Assembly (NCBI RefSeq): GCF_964340395.1
Contig: NC_135555.1
Coordinates: 11,931,246 to 11,993,245 of the forward strand
Length of the DNA stretch: 62,000 bases
Direction of reading: 5' to 3'
From: Glandiceps talaboti
Lineage: Eukaryota; Hemichordata; Enteropneusta; Spengelidae
The notes under the pieces were generated by a model. The model made no database searches. It had not been told where the DNA came from and was given only the letters and a program-made list of their open reading frames with translations. Of this stretch, positions 24,501 through 34,800 are shown one piece after another. The stretch's first letter is position 1. Each line of letters opens with the position of its first letter. The translations under genes and the position numbers were made by a program.

Positions 24501-27500
24501 CCGCGGGGAGCATACAATCCATTGCAGCCATTTAAGCGCATGGGATTAAAGCCTTCACATTGCAACCTACATCCTACCAGGTCCCAAATTATACAGCTGG
24601 GTTGACTGAGGCACAGTCGTGGTTCAAATCTTGCCCAAGGACTTTAGCCACTCAGAAACAAACAGCAGGCAGCGACGGGGCTCGAACCTGCAACCTGTAG
24701 ATTCCAAGCTGGTCACGCTAACCATTCACCCATCATGACTCCACATGACACACTACACAGAGACCAATGATATTAACCAACTAGCATCAATTTACAGACA
24801 TATTGTTCCGCCAGTTCAGAGAGAAATATTAATGTTGAATAATTAAATCATTTCGTGATCAAGGTCTGTATTAGACGGATTGAAACATCACATTCGTTTC
24901 CAACTTGACGTTCCAAAGTACCTATATTGTACTGTCCTAATTCCATTTGTCTTAAAGTTCCAAGAGTAAAATCCATGCCATTATATCACACTAAAGTCTG
25001 TTACCTCTATCCTCCTGCATGTGTTGATGATAATTTGATCCTCTACAATAAGGAATTAACTTGCAATCCAATTGCAGAGCATGGCCGGATGCAAAGGATG
25101 ATGGGATTATATAGTTATGGTAATACCTAATCTAGGATAATCTATAGAATAGCCCTCTTGCAAGAGTCATGATGGGTGAATGGTTAGCATGACCGGCTTG
25201 GAATCTACAGGTTGCAGGTTCGAGCCCTATTGCTGCCTGCTGTTTGTTTCTGAGTGGCTAAAGTCCTTGGGCAAGATTTGAACCACGACTGTGCCTCAGT
25301 CAACCCAGCTGTATAATTGGGGACCTGGTAGGATGTAGGTTGCAGCTTTAATCCTATGCGCTTAAATGGCTGCAATGGATTGTATGCTCCCCGGGGAGTT
25401 GAGGAAGACTAAAGGGCCGTTGTGCCGTTCTGATCCGAGCCAGGGGTAATAATTGTAAAACGCTTTAAGCACGGCGTGGGTAAGCGCTATATAAGAATCC
25501 AACATTATTATTATTATAACTAAGAATAGATTATTGTAATTGCAATGAATATGATGAAACAAGAGTAACTGAGTCATATTTATCATCATATTTCCCATAA
25601 TGCACCATTCCAGGTATTCAAGATGGCAGGTTTGCAAGTTCCCTATTGAATAGTTGAAACCTACTGTAACTTGTTTGTCTCCTGGCTCTTCTTACAGCTC
25701 TTGTAGCATCATCATCTCCAATACCCATATCTTTCAAGTCATCTATTACTGACTTGATGTCTTCTTCAGTAACAGAATGTCTCATACCAATAGATCTAAA
25801 ATAATGACAAGTAAATTACAGTTAATTTGATTCTTAAAAAATAATATAAATGCCAATGTTAACAATTTATTTTTTACTAAAATAATTTATGCAGTTTGCA
25901 GTCTAAATTTAATAACCATCGATATATGAGGAATGCAGTACTTGTTATAGTATAGCAATGCTGTTAGACCCCTTGGGTTATTTTGCATACTGTGAAGGTG
26001 ACCTAAGGTCACTACTGAGGGCGCTAACACAGAGGGGGCTGTGCCCAGACAGAGGTACTCATTACTTGTGAGGTTTATTCAGCAACCCCAAAAGTTCAGA
26101 TCCCAGGTCTTACTACAAGACTGTTGTCATACCTCTGGAAAGTACATTGTACATAAACCAATTAAAGCAAACTAGCTATACTTCCATGCTGTACCCAAGT
26201 TGCACACCAAGACCAGATCACATTGTATTGAATAATTATTTACAATCTAATTACACTATAAAACATAGTAACATCCCTCAAACAAATGTCAAATCAATCT
26301 GCCCAGTACTTTGTCATTCTAATGATATTAGGTTTTTAACAAAAAATGACAATTTAAATCAGCTTTGTACAAAAATAAATAATGGGTCATTATATCAACA
26401 ATTATTCATCTCTACATCTTTATTAATTTTCTTTAGGGATGTTGAATGAAAAAAAATGTCATTCTATTGACCCAAAACTGAAATGGGATAATTACTTCTT
26501 CAACAATTACATCTATGATCAATCTTTGTTAAACAGGTTTTGATAATGTAAGTCTTTTACCCAATATTGCATCATAATATTATAATTAGAAACTTTAGGC
26601 CTTACAAAAACAATAAGAAAGCCAAAAAGTGTAGTCTTGCCTTCCATCTGCAGGGGTTGTCCTATGTTGTTCAGACATCTGTCTTGCTGTGCCTGGCACA
26701 GGTCTCCCTCTATTCAAAGTATCTGGCAAACTTTGAAATTCACTTGGACTTGGAGCTTCTACACTTGATGCAGCTTTCAATTGCCCTTGTTTCCACAGTG
26801 AATAAAGAATGTCATTTCTCCTCATTTCCCTCAGAGCATGATACAATCCCCCGATGGTTGCATCTGATCTGCACTGATATAGATGTAGTAAAGCAATGCC
26901 AGGATTAACCGTACGTTGTAGGCTTGTGATTTCTTGTTCCTTATATTTTAATTTGCTGGCCAACAATCTCCAATCTCGGCCTATTGGATGTTCTTCAGTC
27001 AGAAGCTTACTGACTTCTTCCAGACAAGGGAAATTCAATGGCCTATCCTTCAATTTCCAATCTAGATTTGATGGATTATTCCAGCCAATAGGAAGTCCAG
27101 TTGTAGCTGCTTCCGTTGACACTTTAAGTGTTGAAGCATAGTCTTTCAAAACATCCTCCGCATCAGCTCTTTTCATCTTTTTCAAAGCACGCTGGATACC
27201 TTGCCAAGTTGGTAGTTCATTCATAGTACGGTATAACTGAATAACACATCTTGTGGGTTCTTTCTTCCTCTCTAAATATCTAATTATTCCAGATGTATCA
27301 AAGCCTAAATTGGAAGCCAACATCCTCCAGTCGTTACTAAGGGGGTCTTCGGGATCAAGAAACATGGCCAAAGCATTGATACATTCATACGGCATGTTAT
27401 GGTCCCTTAAATCTGAAATATCAAAGTTGAATAAATAGGAGTTGAAGTACAAGTTTTCCAATATGTGTAATTTCATGATTTATGATCACAACATATTTTT

Positions 27501-28344
27501 CAAACGAATGAATACATTGAATGGATTGATTAATGATGGTGTGAGTGAGTGGATGGATGGAGGGATGGAGGGATGGGTGGGTGGATGGATGGATGGATGG
27601 ATGGATGGATGGGGGAGTGGGTGGGATGGTGCTGGATGAATGGATGGACAGGAAGGAGGGGTTTGTGATGGGTGGATGCATGGAAGCATCATTGCATGGA
27701 TGGATATTATTGAAATTGTAAAATCGTTCGTCGGTCCTTATGCATGAGTCAATGTAATGCCCGAGGGACCCCACCTCGGGCGATACGGGACAAATGTGGG
27801 GGATTAGACCGTGTTTGCCACGAAACAATGCCCGAGGGGGTGGGGCAATTGCCTCATATTGACCTCCCTAGTCATTTTCACGGACGTAAAAGAGTACTAT
27901 AGTTGTGTGTCAGTCAGAATTTTTGAATGCGGTGCTGGAAATGTTGGGAGTTTTACTTGTTTTAGGTGGGGATTTTCCAGAATGTCTTGCCCTAGGGGGT
28001 GGGGCATTTGTCAAATTTTATAAGACTAACTATGCCCCAGGTGGGGTGGGTGGGGGTTGACATTGACTAGTGCATTAGTCTAGCTTCTGAAGACCGTGTT
28101 CCGATTTTACACAGTAATTAATGTGTGTGAAGATAACGTAGTGTAAAATCGGAACACAGTCGTCAGGAACTAGACTAGCCGGTCTTCGGTACGCGGTTCT
28201 GACATTGTTTTGACACCTGTCAGAATCGAGACCCGACTTTAATTACTCCGTCTGCATTGGATCTAAATAGTCACGTAATAAATACTTACCCCATTCAGGA
28301 AGTAACATTATTTCATCTACCTTCGACATGCTTGCTCGATTCAT
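10427..28344 (-). CDS. DD-DD-UBA-RHIM-UBA-kinase-RING-C14 peptidase, MyD88/IRAK/RIPK-like multidomain protein
   Basis: Nineteen exons joined in phase into 1389 aa: 28290-28344, 26641-27412, 25665-25795, 24199-24264, 23021-23185, 22521-22609, 21337-22117, 20027-20233, 19375-19469, 18781-18848, 18059-18214, 17348-17478, 16706-16813, 15702-15844, 14069-14194, 13223-13289, 12521-12631, 12028-12142, 10427-11210. Order of parts: death domains about 28-110 and 146-226; UBA-like 287-320; RHIM-like VQIG at 363-366; UBA-like 401-440; acidic Ser/Thr/Glu-rich linker to about 720; kinase about 738-1030; RING-like zinc finger 1045-1083; C14 peptidase about 1091-1250; Cys-rich tail near 1340. There is no signal peptide or membrane segment, so it is inferred to be cytosolic. 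The parts are those of adaptor, kinase and executioner in innate-immune death signalling; the biological role is inference. All introns are GT-AG except intron 2 (GC-AG). An alternative, two adjacent genes, is disfavoured by unbroken phase across all 18 introns and absence of an internal stop or new start context. Confidence 0.85.
12521..13289 (-). other. exons 16-17: RING-like zinc finger
   Basis: Residues 1045-1083 give the spacing C-x2-C-x11-C-x-C-x3-C-x2-C-x3-H-x6-C-x2-H (C1045, C1048, C1060, C1062, C1066, C1069, H1073, C1080, H1083). This is enough ligands for two zinc ions in a RING or B-box-like fold. With two UBA-like domains in the same protein a ubiquitin-ligase role is a reasonable inference, not shown. 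Confidence 0.55.
13440..13995. repeat. interspersed element with CTGT/GT head and GGGGGCTAAT end
   Basis: Begins with (CTGT)n and (GT)n, continues with GAAACGGCTGGTTCAATTAT, and ends in TTTGGGGGCTAATCAT. Related right ends occur near 15600-15690 (CGGGGACTAATGA), 53080-53250 (TAGGGACTAATAAT) and 61655-61725 (GGGAGGCTAATGAT). It lies in the intron between exons 15 and 16 of the kinase-peptidase gene. Confidence 0.6.
14740..15115. mobile_element. foldback-like repeat, family shared with 29205-29440
   Basis: The left end (GGGGGCGAGATCAATAGTTC, then GTAAAAAAC and ATTCTTTTAG) and the reverse complement of the right end (GGGGCAAGATAATCTAGGAT, then AAAAAACTAAATTCTT) are imperfect inverted copies. 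The inner right half, reversed, matches 29230-29440. C runs at about 14801 and 15038 flank the body. It looks like a non-autonomous inverted-repeat element. Confidence 0.55.
16055..16516. mobile_element. MITE-like element with 17-bp terminal inverted repeats
   Basis: Starts AGGGTGACCCTATTTTT and ends with its exact reverse complement AAAAATAGGGTCACCCT, about 460 bp apart, with no transposase frame. A clear target-site duplication was not found. It sits in the intron between exons 13 and 14 of the kinase-peptidase gene. Open frames inside it are not supported as coding. Confidence 0.7.
18559..18590. repeat. AC dinucleotide repeat
   Basis: Pure (AC)n run in the intron between exons 10 and 11 of the kinase-peptidase gene. 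Confidence 0.95.
20311..20578. repeat. A-B-A-B-A tandem repeat, 50/55-bp units
   Basis: Five units alternate between a 50-bp form (GATTTGTGCTATTATCCACA...) and a 55-bp form (GATTTTGGGCTATTACCCAC... with an extra ATCAC and TGCTATACTT). This makes a 105-bp higher-order repeat. It begins about 78 bp upstream of the exon 8 acceptor of the kinase-peptidase gene; an inverted remnant of the same phrase is near 20865-20895. Confidence 0.9.
21020..21046. repeat. G homopolymer of about 27
   Basis: Uninterrupted G run in the intron between exons 7 and 8 of the kinase-peptidase gene; G-quadruplex-prone and likely length-variable. Confidence 0.9.
21337..22609 (-). other. exons 6-7: second UBA-like domain and long acidic linker
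   Basis: Exon 6 (22521-22609) and the start of exon 7 (21337-22117) encode residues 397-440, with [11 protein letters not shown] then [14 protein letters not shown]: the MGF loop and third helix of a UBA domain, split by an intron in the loop between helices 2 and 3. Residues about 445-686 are a low-complexity Glu/Ser/Thr/Lys/Pro linker without Cys, likely disordered, with many potential phosphorylation sites. Confidence 0.6.
23021..23185 (-). other. exon 5: RHIM-like motif
   Basis: Residues 342-396. The stretch [19 protein letters not shown] contains the RHIM tetrad (I/V)-Q-(I/V/L)-G as VQIG at 363-366, followed by a polar pair and N, as in RIPK1/RIPK3-type RHIMs (known family pattern). RHIMs form functional amyloids in necroptosis and in the fly IMD pathway. 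A basic, proline/glycine-rich tail ([16 protein letters not shown]) follows and may be a nuclear-localisation-like cluster. Confidence 0.6.
24377..24741 (-). mobile_element. tRNA-derived SINE, copy A (intron 4-side)
   Basis: About 365 bp, read on the minus strand. The head starts GTCATGATGGGTGAATGGTT with a box A-like stretch and a box B GGTTCGAGCCC, i.e. an RNA polymerase III tRNA-type promoter. A conserved body follows, and the tail ends in an ATTATTATT run. It lies between exons 3 and 4 of the kinase-peptidase gene, facing copy B at 25166-25518. Confidence 0.85.
25166..25518 (+). mobile_element. tRNA-derived SINE, copy B (inverted relative to copy A)
   Basis: Same element as 24377-24741 in the opposite orientation. 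Head GTCATGATGGGTGAATGGTT, box B GGTTCGAGCCC, body ending GCGCTATATAAGAATCCAAC and an ATT-rich tail. The two copies are clearly young relative to the copy at 51142. They are separated by about 420 bp and sit in the same intron. Confidence 0.85.
25665..25795 (-). other. exon 3: UBA-like segment
   Basis: Residues 277-320 read as a three-helix UBA-like unit with the hallmark loop [16 protein letters not shown] (MG-I, then A-T-R-A). UBA domains bind ubiquitin; binding here is inferred. The donor is taken at TTACA/GTAGGT because it keeps phase with exon 4; an alternative earlier GTAAGA donor at 25695 would put exon 4 into another frame. Confidence 0.5.
26641..27412 (-). other. exon 2: tandem MyD88-type death domains
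   Basis: Encodes residues 19-276. Both halves show the MyD88/IRAK-type death-domain pattern: [11 protein letters not shown]...IIRYLE...EPTRCV...L in the first, and [11 protein letters not shown]...ITSLQR...[10 protein letters not shown]...[18 protein letters not shown] in the second. The pattern W-x-x-LA-x-x-L with a later P-x-x-x-(V/L) and a final R-x-D before the last helix is typical. Death domains make homotypic filaments (Myddosome in vertebrates); two in tandem could nucleate assembly. The segment after 230 is low in structure, ending in a GC donor at 26641. Confidence 0.8.
27549..27700. repeat. GGAT/GGGT minisatellite in intron 1
   Basis: Degenerate (GGAT)n with GGGT variants in intron 1 of the kinase-peptidase gene, just upstream of exon 2. 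Confidence 0.9.
27740..28070. repeat. repeat block with TGCCCgAGGGGGTGGGGCA motif
   Basis: Three spaced variants of TGCCC(g/t)AGGGGGTGGGGCA near 27828, 27990 and 28032, with a related form near 27758. This GC-rich block stands out against AT-rich flanks, suggesting an interspersed element. Confidence 0.5.
28076..28177. repeat. inverted repeat, 37-bp arms
   Basis: Arms 28076-28112 and 28141-28177 are reverse complements with a few mismatches (shared core GTGTTCCGATTTTACAC), separated by 28 bp. Located in intron 1 of the kinase-peptidase gene. Confidence 0.8.
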
Positions 28345-28671
28345 GTTCTACTAAAAGACTTTATGTGGGAAGCGTTAATGTATATGGCCTAGCACGGCAG
28401 CTGAAACTTGAGTGAAAGCAAGGATTGTGAACAATCAGAAACACGGAAGTGTGTCCGAATATTTGAGGTCACGTTATCTGCTTGTTACACAGTGTACAGG
28501 TTACCTCAAATGCATATGAATTTCGAAACTAAACGAGAGATGGTCCACGTGTTTTACGCTTCGGTTTTTAAACAAATGCCAATTTTGCACCATTAAATAA
28601 GGCCAAAAGATCGAGAGGCGCGAGGCACCTTGTACGCTATATCATGGCGCCGATCAGATCGTGAACACGAA

Positions 28672-28681
28672 GGGGTTTTCC
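28672..28681. promoter_or_regulatory. candidate NF-kB site
   Basis: GGGGTTTTCC matches the consensus GGGRNWYYCC exactly and lies 328 bp upstream of the start codon of the kinase-peptidase gene. A single 10-mer match is weak evidence; it is noted because of the gene's death-domain content. Confidence 0.25.
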
Positions 28682-29726
28682 CAGAACTCGGCTAGATCAT
28701 AAACCTCGCGTGATTTCCAACTCTCGTACGGTACAGGCGTATTACTCTGTTGCCTAGAAACCCCATGCATGAATCGAAACTACATGAACTAAGAGGGGAA
28801 AAAATATAAAGAAAAAGAAAAAACATAATCACAACGATTACTACAGCAAAGGGCAGGGCAGGGGGGAAAAGACAGTTAAACTGGGATTTGTGTAGTCACT
28901 TACACAGGCACTATGGTCACATACCCTACACTAGCATAAATCAGTACCTTCTAATTATCGAGGCAATATTCAGTTGCCCGACAAATTATTAACATGTATT
29001 TTAACAATAAACCAATAGACTTGCTGTTTACTTTGAAAGTAATAATATTTTCTGAACAATTTGGATTTTAAAAGGAAAAAGTGTACAGTACAAAAACAAT
29101 TATTAATAAGGCTTATTTAGAATACAACGTGAAACCGGACGGACGAAATAAAACACCGACAAATATTTAATATACGTCGTTTTAGTGGTACTACGTTAGG
29201 GGCGCGCGAGATCATTAGTTCAATGTATAGGATAAAACAAACTAAATTCTTTTACTTTTGGGGTTGGGGTTTGAGCCAATTCAGTGTTCATCCTACAAAA
29301 TCGATTTTACTTTTAGTGGATGTTTTGTACCCCTAAATACAAATATTTCTTTAAAAAATGTCAACTTGAGAAATGGAAAAATTTTTGCAATAGTAAATGC
29401 ATGGCACTAAAAATAAAAATCGAAGTAAAGTGCCAACAAAGAACTATTGGATTTGTCTGTGTGACATTTCGAGCGCCCCCATGCGGATGCATGAGATTAG
29501 TATTTGTTTTGTTTTTTCGAACGGCTCGTCGTTGAATAATTTTTATTGCATGTGTGAAAAAATTGCAACCCCCGTAAATTATCATACTACGTCAAACAAA
29601 TCCCTTCCCTTTCAACCTTCAATTTTGAATTGATCTTGTCCATTCATTGATTGATACATGCGTACGTACGTATAGTACTACGTAACGTATAGATCATGCA
29701 TGATATATACATCATATATACATGTA

Positions 29727-29795
29727 TACACACACACATACATACATACATACATACATACATACATACATACATACATACATACATACATACAT

Positions 29796-29828
<33 letters not shown>

Positions 29829-29935
29829 TACACACACACATACATTCATGCATGCGCGCGCACGCAGGCACGCACACACACATACATATATACATACATA
29901 CATACATACATACATACATACATACATACATACAT

Positions 29936-29970
<35 letters not shown>

Positions 29971-30138
29971 TACATACATACATACATACATACATACATA
30001 CATACATACATACATACATACATACATACATACATACATACATACATACACACACACATACATACATACATACATACATACATACATACATACACACACA
30101 CACATACACACACATATACATTCATGCATGTGCGCGCA

Positions 30139-30170
<32 letters not shown>

Positions 30171-30187
30171 TACATACATACATACAT

Positions 30188-30234
<47 letters not shown>

Positions 30235-30341
30235 TACATACATACATACATACATACATACATACATACATACATACATACATACATACATACATACATA
30301 CATACATACATACATACATACATACATACATACATACATAC
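29727..30341. repeat. 0.6-kb CATA/CACA microsatellite
   Basis: About 615 bp of (CATA)n with interspersed (CA)n blocks and two GCGCGCACGCA islands near 29850 and 30130 that look like copies of the same spacer. All long open frames on both strands here are repeat artefacts. Confidence 0.98.
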
Positions 30342-31657
30342 CACAATAATTTTTTAACATATGAAGTCAACTTTATCATTAAAAAAGTGAGATAGTTTAT
30401 TTCATGTATGTTTGTAGACATGAGTAGATGCTGTAATAATACTCTTACATAACATAATATAAATCGTCCTATTACTGACAAAGTCATAGGAAAAAATGGT
30501 CAATACATATAATCAATACATTTGTATCTCTGAAGCATAGGGGCGAGTAGCATTTCTTAGATTGTCGTTTCCTGAATTGCCTACGGGATGATATAACGTT
30601 TTGACTACAATTTCCTACCTGGGAGAATGTGTGCTATATCTACTAGTATAGAAATTGATACATTTGTAGTTGCAGGATTCGTATGACATCTTCCTTTAGG
30701 AAGACGGCAATCTAAGCAGTGATACGTACGTACCCCTGTACTCTGAAGTATTTATAATAGATGTAATCTGAATAATGTACACCGAAGTGTAAGTTTAAGA
30801 CGTGTCTGTCGTTGCAGTGTCAAGTGTCCCTGTGAGAGAATAAGTGCGAAAATTTTGGTTTTTCAAAAAAGAAATTCGCTGCAAAAAAATTTCATTTTAA
30901 AAATAAAATTGAACGTCACTCGGAACGCCATTTTATCGCTGTGGACCTTGTGTCGCTCTGTAATTACCACAGACCCAGACAGCTATAGTGACATGGGTCA
31001 TACACGGGCTAGGGAGCCGAAATAAACCAAAGTGACAGTCGGTAGTTTGTGTCAGACTTTTGATAGTCTATCGAAGCAATAGAGCTTGTCAAATATTCTT
31101 GGCCATTTTGAAACGAGCGCTAAGTTTATACCGGATCAAATTTATAAACTGCAAATATACTGGATAAAGCTATCAAACAGAAGGTAACACAAATTTTGGC
31201 TTTTGCATAGAAATAGCACCTCCTATAGTCAATCAAAGTAAATCACACATCGACTCTGGTAAGCTACACATTTGTTCAAATTTTAGGCCATTGAGGGCGT
31301 GTAGCCGATTCACAACAATCTATAAAATATACATATATTTCACGATGGTCTTCACAAATTTGTATACATTATTAAATTTTGATCGTCGCTTCTCTAGTAC
31401 TGACTGAAATTTATGTAAACAACTACTGTAACTGTAATTTTGATTATGTGAAGCAAAATTCCGAATTCCGATTTCTTAAGTGTGAATTAAACATAAAATC
31501 CTGATTCAATCAATGTGAGAAATTAGCGGTATATAATAAACCGTGTCATGGTTAAAAGCTGAATGTAAAACATCGCTTGAATATTAATAAGTGCTATACT
31601 GTTGATTTGAATCCGAAAACTGAGTTTAAATTACTAGCTACTTATATTTGTTATTAA

Positions 31658-31663
31658 TTTATT
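31658..31663 (-). promoter_or_regulatory. polyadenylation signal AATAAA (minus strand)
   Basis: AATAAA on the minus strand 152 bp after the stop codon of the beta-trefoil gene; a plausible 3' end for it. Confidence 0.45.
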
Positions 31664-31814
31664 TTTGTTTGTTTGTTTGTTTGTTTGTTTGTTTGTTTGT
31701 TTACATAACTAATAAGGAAAGATGGCTATAGACTAACCGCGACAGTCCTAAATGAACTCGTGAACATACTGGAACAATTTGGCACTGATCTATCAACGTC
31801 ACTGATGAAGCCTC

Positions 31815-34800
31815 TTACACCTCGGTGGGTCTAAATTTTCTCTGTTTCTTCGTTAATTTGGGCCTGTTGCAAAACCAGACCTTTGCGGGAAACAGTCCAA
31901 TCATATAGACTAGCTTAAGTACTCTTGAATAATCATTGATGATACTGTGTACACAGACTTGATGTTCGTATGTAAACAGTCGTGAATTAAGTATGGACCC
32001 CATAACTTGTTTAAAATTGTTAACAATTTGATGGAATCCCACTGATATGATTGGAATCACTAAACCGTCACACAAATCACATTGCACAGTAAAACTGTTC
32101 TGTTATCTGTACATGTAACACATTTAGAGGTGAATTCTGACGACTATCGGGTTATCTACGGTAAGCTTTCCATCGTGTATTCTTTTTCCAATGTATTCTA
32201 TTTCAACTACGCAAAATAAGGACTAAAACATAGCTCCTACACGTAGGGTCTCTAACTAAAGTGGTAAGCAACGATGACTACACACTATGTTTTCAATATC
32301 GTATTCATTTACATTATTGTAAAGAGCTATTTAAATATTTCGACTTTTCACAAGCAAAAAGTTGGCACTAAGTAATAATTGGCCAGTATGGAAGATACGT
32401 CGGTTTCTTGAAGACACGTCAGTTTTTTTTCCAAATTTCAATTTCTATTCTAAGAAAACTGGACGGAACTGCTTATAAAATCATATACAGAATAAAAAAG
32501 CAGAGTACTAATATACAATTAAAATACATAGCACTGTTATATCAAAAAGCATTTTACTTTGGTACTTTGGTACTTGGCTGTCACGACGTTTGAAGTAAAT
32601 GAAGTCCTTATGGCAAGGATTGACTGAGTAATCAATACAGGTCTTGTATAGCTTCATTTCGAATGATGAAGACCCTATAAGTTCATTCCTATTAATTTGC
32701 ATATGATTGGTAGACCTGGCCCTGGAATGACAAAGAAAAAGACATAGAGAGTGTGAAACAGTTGTATTAATTCTTCGGAATTAGTATATAAATAAGTAAT
32801 ATATATTATATTCAATATCATTTAATGTATACATCAATATTAATCTAAATGTGTGTGCATGTGTTTACGCATACAACTTGGATAAAAGGAAAATCACACA
32901 AATAAATGACAGTACATATGTATGTGTATATGCGTGTCTAATTACAACGTCAACGTCATGTAATTGGTACACAAGTTTGGGGTCGGAAGCATTACTAACA
33001 ATGGATGGATAACTGTCAAACTTGCTATCTTACCATTGATGGATGGACTACTGTAATTACTGACAAATGAGCATTAATTGACGGATAACTGTAAACATTG
33101 ACGATGGATGGATGGATGGATGGATGGATGGATGGATGGACAACTCTTGAAATATTGACAACTTACCATTAATCGAATCCTAAATTGTGAGTTGTCACCT
33201 TTCCGTTTCTTCTTGCCAGGCAATGGCGTACGAACTTCTCCCTTTTCGTAAACGCTGATAAATCGGTTTGGATTGTGTACGGATTCAAGCGTCATAAAGG
33301 GTCCTGCCTCGACCAGACTGTATCGAAATCTGCATTCAGGTCCTCCTTTACCCTACATAGGTATACAGATAGAGTTTTATAAATTGGATTTACTATAGTT
33401 TAGTGTTTTGACATGTCTATGCTTGAAACCGTTATCGATGTAATAATATATATGCAATTCCAAACCTATAAGTCTTATATAATAGCAAATCCACACTTTA
33501 ATTACAACACTTTTTTTATCAGAAACAAATATAATCACATTTCCAACCCTGTTACGAAATGTTTCTGTATCTAAATACTCAAGTGTTTTTCTATCCATTA
33601 AAACAGAAATTCATATACAAATGATACTAAATAATGTCTGAGTGTAACATGGGCACGGGCACGGCATCAGCTATTATGAATGAGGTTTACTGATGAATGT
33701 GGGCGTACCTCAAAGACTATATCATCATATTAGAAATAGAGAAACAGTCATAGCTAAGGTTACGAATGACCTTCTACCAATATCATTATATACGGGACTT
33801 AAAGTGTAACTTGATTTATATCTGCTAGTATTGTTGAATTGACCCGTAATCCGGGTTCTTTGATACCTTGAGTCGCTCGCATGCCTCAGTTGTACATTTT
33901 AATATACATTATACCACCCACATTCCAAACACAAGAAATGATACACAACACATACGGAAAGTGTGTAATACTAGTTTATAGTAATTTCCCTACTATGCAG
34001 TCGTGTTTGTCAAGTCAGATACATTTCATGTTCATTTCAAGTCTACCGGTGTGTATTTCAAACTTTTCGCATGCATCTTTTATAGCTAAAAGCAATAATG
34101 TAAGACGAAAAAGAAATGTGAAACTATATGTGCTGTGTACTTACGTCTGCTCTGAGTTCACCTTCTCGGAGAATAAGAAACTTTGTGGGATTGGCAAAGC
34201 ATCGGAACGTGACAATGTCGTCGTTGTTGATATTGGTTACTACAAATAATGCTGAAAATGACCACACAAGTAACCAATCGTTGAGAATTGTACAAAGATT
34301 GAGACAACGCACATTCAAGTTGATAACAGAAACATCTGTATAAACCATCTGAAAAGCTTATTTCGAAATATCTCATAATTAAAATACGCATTTCTTGACA
34401 GTCAGTTTATATGGTATGTTTTTAATAAAAATAAAATAAAAAAATAAAATACTGAAATATAATTTATATATATATAATTATTATATAAAATGTAAAATAC
34501 TACAAGATGATGTCGAATCTAGTAGCTGTCTTAGTGTCAACATCACTATTTATGTAGCCTAGAAAGGACACAGACTATAACTTAGACAAGTGCTAGAATG
34601 CAGTCCTGGTCTGTGATGATTTTTGAAGGCTAGAGTATATATAATGTATGGGAATTATTTGTTTAAAAAACTGCATGTGTGTGGTTTGAGTGCTAACTAG
34701 TGGTACATATTTAATTTATTTTGTATTTATTGTATCTTTATTTTAATATATGTTTAATGTATGGATCCACGTCACCGTAATTTATCTACGTGAGATAATA

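Larger units (their letters stand above)
28345..31814. other. gene-free interval, repeats
   Basis: Contains the presumed promoter of the minus-strand kinase-peptidase gene (28345-28800), a repeat copy at about 29205-29440 related to 14880-15110, the long CATA array 29727-30341, and (TTTG)n at 31661-31702. No coding exon could be supported. Confidence 0.5.

Noticed and set aside
24319-24549. Plus-strand open frames of 76 and 64 codons
   Set aside because: Lie in SINE copy A; the matching minus frame at 25362-25637 lies in copy B.
24676-24741. tRNA gene
   Set aside because: Box A- and box B-like sequences are present, but no cloverleaf with acceptor stem closes; they are the tRNA-derived heads of SINEs (also at 25166).
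25691-25696. Alternative GTAAGA donor inside exon 3 of the kinase-peptidase gene
   Set aside because: It would end the exon in phase 0 and put the next exon into a frame giving a less protein-like reading; the later GTAGGT donor at 25664 keeps the RHIM exon in frame.
29644-30395. Open frames of over 200 codons on both strands
   Set aside because: They are pure CATA/CACA microsatellite translations (repeats of Tyr-Ile-His-Thr or Tyr-Val-Cys-Met) with no other sequence.
34128-34391. Overlapping frames on both strands
   Set aside because: Only the minus reading from 34251 to 34145 fits splice sites and the trefoil repeat; the rest are shadows.
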